Part shown: in pieces, positions 34,610 through 43,460 of the stretch
Numbering within the stretch: position 1 is the stretch's first letter
Layout: every line of letters starts with the position of its first letter
NCBI RefSeq assembly: GCF_018130765.1
Contig: NZ_JAFCJZ010000011.1
Coordinates: 124,001 to 188,000, forward strand
From: Bradyrhizobium iriomotense
GTDB taxonomy: Bacteria; Pseudomonadota; Alphaproteobacteria; Rhizobiales; Xanthobacteraceae
DNA length: 64,000 bases
Direction: 5' to 3'
Position numbers and translations under genes: made by a program
The notes under the pieces: model-generated
Database searches by the model: none
The model's input: only the letters and a program-made list of their open reading frames with translations
What the model was told of the DNA's origin: nothing

Positions 34610-36916
34610 ATGCGTTTAGCGTTCTGGCGTGCCGGCAAGGACAAGGCGGTGGTCGAGCGGGCTGTCTCGAAGTCCAAAGCCGAAGCCGCGCTCAAGGCCG
34701 AATCTACCAAGCCCGAACCGACCAAGGTTGAAGCAAAGCCTGCGCCCGTTGTCGCGAAGCAGGCCGCAGTCGAATCCGGTGACATCGATCTGCACGCGCT
34801 CGGCGCGGCACTGGCGCGCAAGCGCGGCTGGATCATCGTGCCGACGGTGCTGGCGCTCGTCGCCTCCATCGCCGCGGTCAATCTCGTCACGCCGCGCTAC
34901 AAGTCGGAATCCCGCATCCTGATCGACGGCCGCGAGAACGTGTTCCTGCGCCCGAACAGCGACCGCGCCGAGGAGCGGCAGGCGCTCGACGCCGAGGCCG
35001 TCACCAGCCAGGTTCAGCTCGTGCTGTCGCGCGATCTCGCGCGCGAGATCATCAAGAAGAACAAGCTGGCCGAACGCCCCGAATTCGATCCCGTGCTGCA
35101 AGGAATTTCGCCGCTGAAGTCGCTCGCGGCCCTCGTCGGCATCGGCCGCGATCCGTTCTCGATGACGCCGGAAGAGCGCGTGCTGGATGCCTATTACGAG
35201 CGGCTTCAGGCCTACGCCGTCGACAAGTCGCGCGTCATCGTCGTCGAATTCCAGTCCGCCGATCCGGATCTCGCCGCGCGCGTCGCCAACTCGATCGCCG
35301 AGGGCTATCTCGTGCTGCAGCAGAGCGCGCGCCAGGACCAGGCCAAGAACGCGAGCCAGTGGCTGTCCGGCGAGATCGACAATTTGCGTAAGAAGGTCTC
35401 CGAGGCCGAGGCCAAGGCCGAGGACTTCCGTTCCAAGTCGAGCCTGTTCGTCGGCACCAACAACACCACGCTGTCGAACCAGCAGATGGGCGAGGTCAAC
35501 ACCCAGCTCAACAATGCGCGTGCGCTGAAGGCCGACACCGAGGCGAAGGCGCGGCTGATCCGCGAGATGCTCCAGAGCGGCAAGCCGATCGAGGCGTCGG
35601 AAGTGCTGAATTCCGAGCTGATGCGGCGGCTGTCCGAGCAGCGCGTGACGCTGCGTGCCCAGCTTGCCGAACAGTCCTCGACGCTGCTCGGCAACCATCC
35701 GCGCATCAAGGAATTGAAGGCGCAGCTCGGCGATCTCGAGACCCAGATTCGCGACGAAGCCAGCAAGATCTCGCGCTCGCTTGAAAATGACGCCCGGATC
35801 GCCAGCGGCCGGGTCGACAGCCTGACCGCAAGCCTCGAGCAGCTCAAGAAGCAGGCGACCTCGACCAATGGGCAGGACGTGCAATTGCGTGCGCTCGAGC
35901 GCGAGGCCAAGGCACAGCGCGACTTGCTCGAGACTTATCTTGCCAAGTATCGCGAGGCCAACACCCGCGAGACCATCGACACCGCGCCGACGGACGGTCG
36001 CATCATCTCGCGCGCCATCGTCTCCAACACGCCGGCTTACCCGAAGAAGCTGCCGATCGTGCTGATCGCGACGATCGCGACGCTGCTGCTCTCGTCCGGC
36101 GTCGTCGTCACCGGCGAGCTGCTCCGCCAGACCGCGCCGCGCGCGGCGGCTGTCTTCACCCCGGCGCCGGCAGCGGTGCAAACGCAGGCCGCGGTTCGGC
36201 AGGAGCCAGTCGTCCAACCGGCGGTCGAGCCGTTCGTCGAACCGGTCGTCGAGCCGGTGATAGCGGAGCGCGCGCCGCTTCAGCCGGAGATGACGGCCGA
36301 TGCCGGTGTCGCCGAGTTCGCCGAGATCGAGCAGCTCGCCGACAGTCTGCGTGCCGCCGGTCCGGGGGCGAAGAAGGTCACGGTGCTCGGCACCGCGCCG
36401 GGCGAAGCCGTCACGCTGTCGGCCTTGACGCTGGCGCGCCATCTGGCGCGCGAGGCGCGCGTCGTCGTGGTCGATCTCGCCGCGTCCTCGCCGACGATCG
36501 CCGCGGTGTCCGTCGATGCTTCCTCGCCCGGCCTTGCCGAGCTGATGCAGGGCGAGGCCTCGTTTGCCCAGGTCATCACCCGCGACAAGCTCTCGCGGCT
36601 GCATCTGGTCAAGGCCGGCCGTCCCGGCTTCGACCGCAGCCTGCTGCAATCGCCGCGCGTGGGCCTCGCGATCGACGCGCTGCTGCGCGCCTACGACCAC
36701 GTGCTGCTCGATGCCGGCGGCGCGTCCGACCTTCCGGCGGAGCTGCTGACGACCAACGCCCGCGCCGTCGTGGTGCCCGATGCCTCGATGGCGCCGGATG
36801 CGCGCACGCAGATGTGCGAGCAGCTGAAAGCCGTCGGCTTCAGCGAGGTGACGATGCTGAGCAGGCCCGTGCAGGCGTCGGATGCCGTGGAGCCGCCGCG
36901 CGTGGTCGCGGCGTGA
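34610..36916 (+). CDS. GumC/Wzz-like polysaccharide chain-length protein with degenerate C-terminal ATPase domain
   Basis: Polysaccharide co-polymerase-type protein of 768 residues. It has a Wzz N-terminal region with a first membrane helix near residues 73-93 (KRGWIIVPTVLALVASIAAV), a long coiled-coil periplasmic part (about 100-475, with SNQQMGEVNTQLNNARALKA) and a second membrane helix near 480-505. A BY-kinase-like cytoplasmic domain follows from about 585. There the P-loop reads GTAPGEAVTLSA: no Lys where GEGKS is usual, and the second Asp of the Walker A' motif is missing (VVVVDLAASSP). No Tyr-rich tail is seen. Likely controls chain length/export without kinase activity; divergent from the GT4 gene. 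Confidence 0.87.
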   Translation: MRLAFWRAGKDKAVVERAVSKSKAEAALKAESTKPEPTKVEAKPAPVVAKQAAVESGDIDLHALGAALARKRGWIIVPTVLALVASIAAVNLVTPRYKSESRILIDGRENVFLRPNSDRAEERQALDAEAVTSQVQLVLSRDLAREIIKKNKLAERPEFDPVLQGISPLKSLAALVGIGRDPFSMTPEERVLDAYYERLQAYAVDKSRVIVVEFQSADPDLAARVANSIAEGYLVLQQSARQDQAKNASQWLSGEIDNLRKKVSEAEAKAEDFRSKSSLFVGTNNTTLSNQQMGEVNTQLNNARALKADTEAKARLIREMLQSGKPIEASEVLNSELMRRLSEQRVTLRAQLAEQSSTLLGNHPRIKELKAQLGDLETQIRDEASKISRSLENDARIASGRVDSLTASLEQLKKQATSTNGQDVQLRALEREAKAQRDLLETYLAKYREANTRETIDTAPTDGRIISRAIVSNTPAYPKKLPIVLIATIATLLLSSGVVVTGELLRQTAPRAAAVFTPAPAAVQTQAAVRQEPVVQPAVEPFVEPVVEPVIAERAPLQPEMTADAGVAEFAEIEQLADSLRAAGPGAKKVTVLGTAPGEAVTLSALTLARHLAREARVVVVDLAASSPTIAAVSVDASSPGLAELMQGEASFAQVITRDKLSRLHLVKAGRPGFDRSLLQSPRVGLAIDALLRAYDHVLLDAGGASDLPAELLTTNARAVVVPDASMAPDARTQMCEQLKAVGFSEVTMLSRPVQASDAVEPPRVVAA

Positions 36917-36921
36917 TCTCT

Positions 36922-37069
36922 CTTACCCTCTCCCCTTGTGGGAGAGGGTGGCTCGCCGCGCTAGCGGCGAGACGGGTGAGGGGTCTCCATCCTCACGAAC
37001 AGTCTAGCAAGTGGAGAGAACCCCTCATCCGGCGCTTCGCGCCACCTTCTCCCACAAGGGAAGAAGGGA
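36922..37069. repeat. Intergenic palindromic element, family E
   Basis: TTACCCTCTCCCCTTGTGGG (from 36923) and CCCACAAGGGAAGAAGGGAA (from 37051) form the outer arms; GAGACGGGTGAGGGGT and AACCCCTCATCCGGCGC are a second, inner pair. The element lies between the convergent GumC-like and CelD-like genes and could form a very long hairpin. Confidence 0.85.
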
Positions 37070-37108
37070 AGGCATCTCGCAAGTGAGAGAGTTGAACGTC
37101 TTCGGCGC

Positions 37109-38290
37109 CTACCCGAACGCCTGACGCAGCCGCCGGGCCAAATCAAACAGCACCTGGTTCTGCTTCACCAGCCGCTTGCCGTGGCTGAGCGATGACATCG
37201 CCATCGCCGCGAGCTTGCCGCGCGAGGTCAGCGGGACAAAACTGTCGAAGATGTCCTCGTCGTCCTTGCAGAACATCCGCTTGTACTCGTCCGAACCGAT
37301 GCCGAGGTCGAGCGAGCGGTAGCCGCGCTCGCCGTAGCGGTCGATGATGTAGCGCATCAGGATCAGGCCCGGGCTGTAGCGGGCATGCTCCGACGTCGTG
37401 TAGGTGTTGAACATCATCGAGAAGCGCTGGCCATCGGCGACCCCGGCGAAGATCGCGATCACTTCCTCGTCGCATTCGAGTGCGTGGATGTCGATGACGC
37501 GGCCTTCGCCGCGCGGCGCAAGGCAGGCGCTGCGGACGAACTGCTCCACGCCCGGCTCGGCGAAGACGTTCGGGAGTTTCTGTTCGGCCATCCGCGCTGG
37601 CTTGACGCGGAAGAACCAGTCGAGCAGGCGGGTGACGTCCGCGTCCGTTGTGGCGAGGTGATAGCGGTAGCCGGCGAGCGTCTGGAGCTTCTTCTCCTTG
37701 CTCTTGAGGCGGCGGCGGAAGGAATTGCTGATCCGCGATGCGGGCGGGCCGCCCGGCTCCATCGTCAGCAGCGGGCAGCCGTTGATCGCGCTCTGCCGCG
37801 GCAGGGCTGCAAACGGGTTGTGCTGGTCGTTCCAGCGCAGCGGCTGCTGCGTCAGCGCCAGCACGTCGACATGCTTGGGCAGCGGCGCAAGCAGCGCGTC
37901 GAGATCGGCGGTGCTGGCCTCGCCTGCGAACTCGGCGTTCCACAGGCCCATGTTGAAGGTCGTGTGCTTGCCGCCCATGAAGCAGGCCGTGCGCACGCCG
38001 TGGCTCTGGCGCAGCGAGAGCGGCAGCAACAGGAGCGGCTGGCGATCGGCGTCGCGGGCGATGACGATGAAGGGGCGGGCGCCCTCGCAACCGCCGACCT
38101 GCCGCTGCCAGGGGCCGAGCAGGTCAAAGCGCTGGTAGGGCGTGAAGAGGTGACCGGGCTCCTCGAAGGCGCGCCAGACCGCCTCGGCCTCGCCGAGGTC
38201 TCCGAGGATATCGACATGCGCGATACGGTTCGCTTTCGACCGCGCTGGCGCTTCTGCCGTCCGGCTTTGCATCGCCGCAGCCATGGTCAT
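37109..38290 (-). CDS. CelD/BcsL-type GNAT acetyltransferase (Acetyltransf_6)
   Basis: Probable acyltransferase decorating a surface polysaccharide. The 393-residue protein from the ATG at 38290 (MTMAAAMQSRTAEAPARSKA) has HLFTPYQRFDLLGPWQRQVG near 60, PLLLLPLSLRQSHGVRTACF near 88 and the C-terminal GNAT/FemAB-like block MFNTYTTSEHARYSPGLILM with GYRSLDLGIGSDEYKRMF near 345. The much longer frame to 38764 overlaps the divergent gene's start and is not family-like, so it was trimmed. Typical of rhizobial exopolysaccharide loci. Confidence 0.85.
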   Translation of the reverse strand: MTMAAAMQSRTAEAPARSKANRIAHVDILGDLGEAEAVWRAFEEPGHLFTPYQRFDLLGPWQRQVGGCEGARPFIVIARDADRQPLLLLPLSLRQSHGVRTACFMGGKHTTFNMGLWNAEFAGEASTADLDALLAPLPKHVDVLALTQQPLRWNDQHNPFAALPRQSAINGCPLLTMEPGGPPASRISNSFRRRLKSKEKKLQTLAGYRYHLATTDADVTRLLDWFFRVKPARMAEQKLPNVFAEPGVEQFVRSACLAPRGEGRVIDIHALECDEEVIAIFAGVADGQRFSMMFNTYTTSEHARYSPGLILMRYIIDRYGERGYRSLDLGIGSDEYKRMFCKDDEDIFDSFVPLTSRGKLAAMAMSSLSHGKRLVKQNQVLFDLARRLRQAFG

Positions 38291-38419
38291 TCGCGAAACC
38301 TGTCGAGAAAACGAAAAATGCGTAATTCGGCCTGTGGCCGACCTTTGCAAAGAAATGTCAACAAAGGGTAATGAGGAGGGGCGAGGGAACGGACCGCCGG
38401 CGAGCGCGAAGGTGGGATA

Positions 38420-39469
38420 TTGGCATCCGACGACAGATGGCTGGAACGGCTGCGCCTGGAGCTGAGCTGGTTCACCGGGCAGGCGCTGCTGCGCAGTCGT
38501 GGTGCCGGCGCCATCCTGCGCTTTGCGCATGTGCGGCCGCGGCGGCGCGGCGGATTTCAGCCGCTGCGCGAGCACGAGATCACGCCGCAATTCCTCGACC
38601 GCGCCATTCGCGCGCTGAAGCGGTGGAAGTATGAGTGTCTCGGCATGGACGAGGTCTGCCGCCGCGCCGTGACGCTGCCGGAGAAGCGGCGCTTCGTGGC
38701 GCTGACCTTCGACGGCGCGCCCAAGGACCTCATCAACTTCGCCTATCCGGTGCTGGCTCGCCACGCCGTGCCCTTCACGATCTATGTGCCCACCGCATTT
38801 CCCGACGGCGTCGGCGAAGCCTGGTGGCTCGGGCTGGAGCGGGTGATCGCGCGCGAGAGCCGCATCAGCCTGATGATGGGCGACAGGGAGCAGCGCTTCA
38901 CGGTCACAGGCAATGCCGAGAAGCAGGCGCTGTTCGCTTATCTCGAAGGCTGGCTGCGCTCATTGCCGCCGGCGGAGCTGTCGGCTGCGATCGCCGATCT
39001 CTGCACGCGCTACCGGGTCGATCTTGCCGCGCTCTCGCGCGAGGCGTCGATGGATTGGGAGGACCTGGCGAAGCTGGCTGACGACCCGCTGGTCACGATC
39101 GGCAGCGCGACCGTGAACTATCCCGTTCTCGCTAACATGAAGGACGCCGCCGCGCTGCGCGAGATGGCGATGGGCAAGGCTGTCGCGGAATCCGCCTTTC
39201 ACCGTAACATCAGGCATCTCGCCTTTCCGTTCGGCGATCGCGCCTCGTTCCGGCGCAGCCACGTCGTGATGGCGGAGGAGGCCGGGTTTGCCAGCGCGGT
39301 GTCGACGATCCCGGGCATCGTGGAGGCGGAGGGGCGCACCAATCTGCGGGCGCTGCCGCGGATTTCCTGGGACGGGCGCGTGCGCTCGCTGCGGATGCTG
39401 CGCGTGCTGGTGTCAGGCGTCGCCTTTGCGCCGGTGAGGCCGACCGGCAGCGCTACGAGCCAGACTTGA
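38420..39469 (+). CDS. Polysaccharide deacetylase-like (NodB fold) protein with altered metal site
   Basis: The 349 residues look like a NodB-homology protein: FVALTFDGAPKDLINFAYPV near 92-111, VPFTIYVPTAFPDGVGEAWW near 119, IGSATVNYPVLANMKDAAAL near 227 and the C-terminal FPFGDRASF. The metal site of active enzymes is TFDDG plus HxxxH (usually in IGSHTxxHxxL). Here these read TFDGA and SATVNYPV, so the second Asp and both His are absent. It may be inactive or have another role. TTG start at 38420. Divergent from the CelD-like gene; overlaps DUF2842 by 17 bases at the 3' end. Confidence 0.75.
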   Translation: MASDDRWLERLRLELSWFTGQALLRSRGAGAILRFAHVRPRRRGGFQPLREHEITPQFLDRAIRALKRWKYECLGMDEVCRRAVTLPEKRRFVALTFDGAPKDLINFAYPVLARHAVPFTIYVPTAFPDGVGEAWWLGLERVIARESRISLMMGDREQRFTVTGNAEKQALFAYLEGWLRSLPPAELSAAIADLCTRYRVDLAALSREASMDWEDLAKLADDPLVTIGSATVNYPVLANMKDAAALREMAMGKAVAESAFHRNIRHLAFPFGDRASFRRSHVVMAEEAGFASAVSTIPGIVEAEGRTNLRALPRISWDGRVRSLRMLRVLVSGVAFAPVRPTGSATSQT

Positions 39470-39674
39470 TGCGATCAGGCCGCTGCATCCAGCTTACGAT
39501 CGGCATCGCCGGCAGCACCCAGCCCATACCGACCACGACGTAGTAGATCGCCTGCCGCCAGCCGGACTCGGCGATCCACGGCATCTGCGCCGCCGCCATG
39601 CCGAGCAGGGCCCAGACGGTGGCCAGCACCAGAAGCAGGATGGCGCCGAGGAACTTGCGGGTGCGGATCGTCAT
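39453..39674 (-). CDS. DUF2842 family small membrane protein
   Basis: 73-residue protein with two hydrophobic helices (KFLGAILLLVLATVWALLGM and QAIYYVVVGMGWVLPAMPIV) joined by AAAQMPWIAESGWRQ, matching the DUF2842 family of alphaproteobacteria, function unknown. Its last 17 bases overlap the end of the convergent deacetylase-like gene. It diverges from ctaA by about 110 bases. Confidence 0.85.
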   Translation of the reverse strand: MTIRTRKFLGAILLLVLATVWALLGMAAAQMPWIAESGWRQAIYYVVVGMGWVLPAMPIVSWMQRPDRIKSGS

Positions 39675-39783
39675 GGCGGACTGTTGCGGCTTTCGCGTAA
39701 CTTGCGCTGCGGGAGCGGGGGACTATAAGGGGCACGCAATCCGGTTCAAGTCTCTTAGGCACAGGCTTGGTTTTGTCCTTGAA

Positions 39784-40866
39784 ATGACGATGATTTCCAC
39801 CCCGTCCGAGCCGCAGCGCGCCGTGCGCTGGTGGCTGATCTCCGTGGCCGCCTTGATCGCGCTGATGGTGCTGGTCGGCGGGGCGACGCGGCTGACGGAA
39901 TCCGGCCTGTCGATCGTCGAATGGAAACCGGTCACGGGCAGCATTCCGCCGCTCTCGGAGACGCAGTGGACCGAGGCGTTCGAGGCCTACAAGAAGATCC
40001 CGCAATATCGTGAGCTCAACGCAGGTATGAGCCTGTCCGAGTTCAAGGAGATATTCTGGTGGGAGTGGAGCCACCGACTGCTCGGCCGCTTCATCGGCGT
40101 TGCCTATCTGCTGCCGTTCCTGTTCTTCCTCTGGCGCGGCGGCCTGTCGGGTGAGCTGAAGCGGCGGCTGTGGCTGTTGTTTGCGCTCGGCGGCCTGCAG
40201 GGCGCGGTCGGCTGGTGGATGGTGGCCTCGGGCCTGACGGAGCGGGTCGAGGTGTCGCAATATCGGCTGGCGACGCATCTGGTGCTGGCGCTCCTGATCT
40301 TCGCCGGCATCGTCTGGACGGTGCGGCGGCTCAAGGAGCGGCCGCAGATTGTCGTGTCGGCACGGCTGCGCTTCACCAGTGCGCTGCTCCTCGTGGTGAC
40401 CTTCGTGCAGATCTATTTCGGTGCGCTGGTCGCGGGCCTGCGCGCCGGGCGCGCCTACAACACCTGGCCGCAGATTGATGGCGCGTTCATTCCATCGGCC
40501 GAGCGGCTGTGGTTCGAGACGCCGTGGTGGCGCAACATGTTCGACAATGTACTGACCGTGCAGTTCGAGCACCGCATGACCGCCTATGCGCTGTTCGTGC
40601 TGGCGGCGCTGCATGCGTTCGATGCGGTGCGCTCGCGCGCGGGGACAGCGGTCGGCGGCGCGCTCTGGCTGTTCGCGGCGGTAACGGTGCAAGCGGTCCT
40701 TGGTATCCTGACGTTGGTCAACCAGGTGCCGATCGATCTCGCACTTTCGCACCAGGCGGTTGCGATCGTGGTATTGACGCTGGCCGTCATGCAGGCGGAG
40801 CGCCTGTCGTCGCGCCAGCATAAGCTGGCGCAGCCGCGCGCGGTCCCGGTCGGTCAGGCCGGCTGA
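39784..40866 (+). CDS. ctaA: Heme A synthase (COX15/CtaA)
   Basis: Converts heme O to heme A for aa3-type cytochrome oxidase, in the inner membrane. The 360 residues hold eight helices and the conserved heme-ligand His motifs: WWEWSHRLLGRF near residue 96, RLATHLVLALL near 162, VQFEHRMTAYALF near 262 and LALSHQAVAIVV near 323, along with GGATRLTESGLSIVEWKPVT near 29 and GLRAGRAYNTWP near 220. The ATG at 39784 is the natural start; the upstream extension overlaps DUF2842. No cox structural genes are in the window. Confidence 0.95.
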   Translation: MTMISTPSEPQRAVRWWLISVAALIALMVLVGGATRLTESGLSIVEWKPVTGSIPPLSETQWTEAFEAYKKIPQYRELNAGMSLSEFKEIFWWEWSHRLLGRFIGVAYLLPFLFFLWRGGLSGELKRRLWLLFALGGLQGAVGWWMVASGLTERVEVSQYRLATHLVLALLIFAGIVWTVRRLKERPQIVVSARLRFTSALLLVVTFVQIYFGALVAGLRAGRAYNTWPQIDGAFIPSAERLWFETPWWRNMFDNVLTVQFEHRMTAYALFVLAALHAFDAVRSRAGTAVGGALWLFAAVTVQAVLGILTLVNQVPIDLALSHQAVAIVVLTLAVMQAERLSSRQHKLAQPRAVPVGQAG

Positions 40867-40885
40867 TCACCATCAGCCCGGCTGA

Positions 40886-41230
40886 TCAGCAATAGCCATA
40901 GACGCCGCACGCGTAGGGCAGGCGCCAGAAATAATCGACCTGCTTCCCGCCGTAATACGGGCCCTGATAATCGTAGCTCCAGGGCCGGCCGTAATAGCCC
41001 GGCAAGGTGTTGGAGCCGGGCAGGAGCGGCGTGCCCGGCAGGTTGCGGATGTAGCTGCCGATGCCATAGGCCGGCGAGATCAGCGCGTCCGGATCGGTCT
41101 CGACATAGACCTGCGGCGGATCCTGCGGCGGCACCGCAGCGCGCCGCTTCGCCGTCGCCGGCAGATCGGCGGCGAGCGCGCCTGAAACCGTCAGCATCGC
41201 CGCAAGGGCAGGCACCATCCAGCGCAGCAT
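40886..41230 (-). CDS. Small exported Tyr-rich protein, unknown function
   Basis: 114-residue product from the ATG at 41230 (GGAG six bases upstream): signal peptide MLRWMVPALAAMLTVSGALA, then ADLPATAKRRAA, and a Tyr/Gly/Pro-rich C-terminal half (LPGYYGRPWSYDYQGPYYGG, ending ACGVYGYC). I do not recognise the domain; such secreted Tyr-rich proteins occur in Bradyrhizobium. The signal and clear ribosome-binding site support coding. The stop lies 19 bases after the convergent ctaA stop. Confidence 0.65.
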   Translation of the reverse strand: MLRWMVPALAAMLTVSGALAADLPATAKRRAAVPPQDPPQVYVETDPDALISPAYGIGSYIRNLPGTPLLPGSNTLPGYYGRPWSYDYQGPYYGGKQVDYFWRLPYACGVYGYC

Positions 41231-41322
41231 CGTCGGCTCCGAATCAAACGGGCGATCCAAGGACGATGTATGCGGCAGATATGGTTAATGACTGTTAACT
41301 GACGGCGGACAAAACGGCCGTC

Positions 41323-41421
41323 GTCATTCCGGGGCGGTGCGAAGCACCGAACCCGGAATCCAGAGCTGAGCAGACAATATCGAGGTTCCGGGTTCTGTGC
41401 TTCGCACCGCCCCGGAACGAC
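41323..41421. repeat. Intergenic palindromic element, family A
   Basis: GTCATTCCGGGGCGGTGCGA (from 41323) and TCGCACCGCCCCGGAACGAC (ending 41421) are nearly perfect inverted repeats, with an inner AACCCGGAA/TTCCGGGTT pair. Third copy of the family seen at 841 and 5574; it lies just downstream of the O-acetylhomoserine sulfhydrylase gene, and could serve as its terminator. Confidence 0.9.
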
Positions 41422-41427
41422 AGGAAG

Positions 41428-42708
41428 CTACGCCCCCAGCGCCTGCTCCAAATCCGCGATCAGATCTTCCTTGTCCTCGATGCCGATCGAGAGCCGCACC
41501 ACGTCGGGGCCGGCGCCGGACTTCACCTTGGCGGCGTCGTCGAGCTGGCTGTGCGTGGTCGAGGCCGGATGGATCACCAGCGAGCGGGTGTCGCCGACAT
41601 TGGCCAAGTGCGAGAACAGCTGCAGCTTTGACACCAGGCTCACGCCGGCGTCATAGCCGCCCTTCAGGCTGAAGGTGAACACCGCGCCCGCACCCTTCGG
41701 CGCGTATTTGCGCGCGAGCTGGTTGTACTTGTCGCTCGGCAAGCCCGCATAGCTCACCGAGGCCACCGCCGGATGGCCGGCGAGGAATTCGGCGACAGCC
41801 CTGGCGTTGTCGCAGTGCTTCTGCATGCGCAGCGGCAGCGTCTCGATGCCGGTGAGGATCATGAAGGCGTTGAAGGGCGAGAGCGCGGGGCCGAGGTCGC
41901 GCAGGCCCAGCACGCGGCAGGCGATCGCGAAGGCGAAATTGCCGAAGGTCTCCTGGAGACGGATGCCGTGATATTCCGGCCGCGGCTCCGACAGCATCGG
42001 ATATTTGCCGCCCGTGGACCAGTCGAAGGTGCCGGCATCGACGATGATACCCCCGAGCGAGTTGCCGTGGCCGCCCAAAAACTTCGTCAGCGAGTGCACG
42101 ACGATGTCGGCGCCGTGGTCGATCGGGCGAATGAGGTAGGGCGAGGCCAGCGTGTTGTCGACGATCAGCGGCACGCCCGCCTTGCGCGCGACCGTCGAGA
42201 TCGCCTCGATGTCGGTGATGCTGCCGGCCGGGTTGGCGATGGACTCGATGAAGATCGCTTTCGTGCGCGGCGTCACCGCGCGCTCGAAGCTTGCGATGTC
42301 ATCGGGATCGGCCCACACCACGTTCCAGCCAAAGCTCTTGAACGCGTGCGTGAACTGGTTGATCGAGCCGCCATAGAGTTTTCGCGCGGCGATGAATTCG
42401 TCGCCGGGCTGCAGCAATTGCTGCAGCACCACGACCTGCGCGGCGTGGCCCGAAGCAACGGCAAGCGCAGCCGTACCGCCTTCGAGCGCGGCGACGCGCT
42501 CTTCCAGTACGGCGTTGGTCGGGTTGCCGATGCGGGTGTAGATGTTGCCGAACGCTTGCAGGCCGAACAGCGAGGCAGCGTGGTCAGCATCGTTGAAGAC
42601 GAAAGAAGTGGTCTGATAAATCGGAGTCGCGCGCGCGCCGGTGGTCGGATCGGGCTGTGCACCGGCATGCACGGCGAGGGTTGAAAATCCCGGAAGGCGA
42701 TCGCTCAT
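41428..42708 (-). CDS. O-acetylhomoserine aminocarboxypropyltransferase (sulfhydrylase)
   Basis: PLP enzyme of the Cys/Met metabolism family that makes homocysteine (from O-acetylhomoserine and sulfide). The 426 residues begin STLAVHAGAQPDPTTGARAT, then YQTTSFVFNDADHAASLFGL and IGNPTNAVLEERVAALEGGT, with the PLP Lys in VVHSLTKFLGGHGNSLGGI near residue 210. The length and the C-terminal LVIHPASTTHSQLDDA fit the MetY (OAH sulfhydrylase) group rather than MetB. No riboswitch was recognised upstream. Acts in cytoplasmic methionine synthesis. Confidence 0.92.
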   Translation of the reverse strand: MSDRLPGFSTLAVHAGAQPDPTTGARATPIYQTTSFVFNDADHAASLFGLQAFGNIYTRIGNPTNAVLEERVAALEGGTAALAVASGHAAQVVVLQQLLQPGDEFIAARKLYGGSINQFTHAFKSFGWNVVWADPDDIASFERAVTPRTKAIFIESIANPAGSITDIEAISTVARKAGVPLIVDNTLASPYLIRPIDHGADIVVHSLTKFLGGHGNSLGGIIVDAGTFDWSTGGKYPMLSEPRPEYHGIRLQETFGNFAFAIACRVLGLRDLGPALSPFNAFMILTGIETLPLRMQKHCDNARAVAEFLAGHPAVASVSYAGLPSDKYNQLARKYAPKGAGAVFTFSLKGGYDAGVSLVSKLQLFSHLANVGDTRSLVIHPASTTHSQLDDAAKVKSGAGPDVVRLSIGIEDKEDLIADLEQALGA

Positions 42709-42857
42709 AGAAGGCGTCCTGTTCTTGTGGTCTGAAATCGCGCGGCATGCTGATGGGCTGGGCGTCCGCCGTCAAGGCGCCGCTTCACATCAGGATCATT
42801 TGGGAATGATCGTGCTACGCATTGTCGCGTTCGCGAAACGAAATCTTCGCAATTGCG

Positions 42858-43445
42858 TCAGCTTTGCTCGGTCTTGTTTTTCGCGGCGCGATCCGACGCA
42901 GCGGTGTTGCCACCGCCGACGCTCATCCGATTGAGGGATAGCCGCATGCCCTGTGTCGGTACCGGCGCGCGCTTGGAACTGAGTGTGCGCGAATTCACGC
43001 CCATCCAGGATATTTCGGAGGACAGGCGGCCATATTCGATCTTGGGGCAGCGGTTCATGACCACCTTGATACCGACCGACTCCGCCTTCGCCGCCGCGGC
43101 ATCATCGCGCGCGCCGAGCTGCATCCAGATCACCTTCGGCAGCGGGTCGAGCGTGAGCGCCTCTTCGACCACGGGCATAATGTGGCTGGAATTGCGGAAG
43201 ATGTCGATCATGTCGACGGGGCGGCCGATGTCGGAGAGCGAGGCGACGAAGGGTTTGCCGAGCAGATCCTTGCCGACATGGCCGGGATTGATCGGGATCA
43301 TGTCGTAGCCGCGCTGCGCGAGATATTTGAACGCGAAATAGCTCGGCCGCACGTTGACCGGCGAGGCGCCGACCATCGCGATCGACTTCACGCTGTTGAG
43401 GATGCCGCGGATGTAATTGTCGGGATAGGCGTCGTGGTTCATCAC
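42858..43445 (-). CDS. CoA-binding (YccU-type) protein
   Basis: Small CoA-binding_2 domain protein of 195 residues. The Rossmann-type domain appears in order: IRGILNSVKSIAMVGASPVN, RPSYFAFKYLAQRGYDMIPI, GKPFVASLSDIGRPVDMIDI, PKVIWMQLGARDDAAAAKAE, and MNRCPKIEYGRL. The C-terminal 35 residues are Ser/Lys-rich and unlike the family. Function unknown; redox- or CoA-sensing roles have been proposed for the family. Start is the double ATG at 43445/43442. Confidence 0.85.
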   Translation of the reverse strand: MMNHDAYPDNYIRGILNSVKSIAMVGASPVNVRPSYFAFKYLAQRGYDMIPINPGHVGKDLLGKPFVASLSDIGRPVDMIDIFRNSSHIMPVVEEALTLDPLPKVIWMQLGARDDAAAAKAESVGIKVVMNRCPKIEYGRLSSEISWMGVNSRTLSSKRAPVPTQGMRLSLNRMSVGGGNTAASDRAAKNKTEQS

Positions 43446-43460
43446 TTATCTTTTCTTGTT

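Noticed and set aside
42709..42857. Possible SAM-II (metA-type) riboswitch upstream of the O-acetylhomoserine sulfhydrylase gene.
   Set aside because: The minus-strand leader was inspected, but the conserved core pseudoknot sequences are not recognisable; nothing beyond GC-rich inverted pieces.
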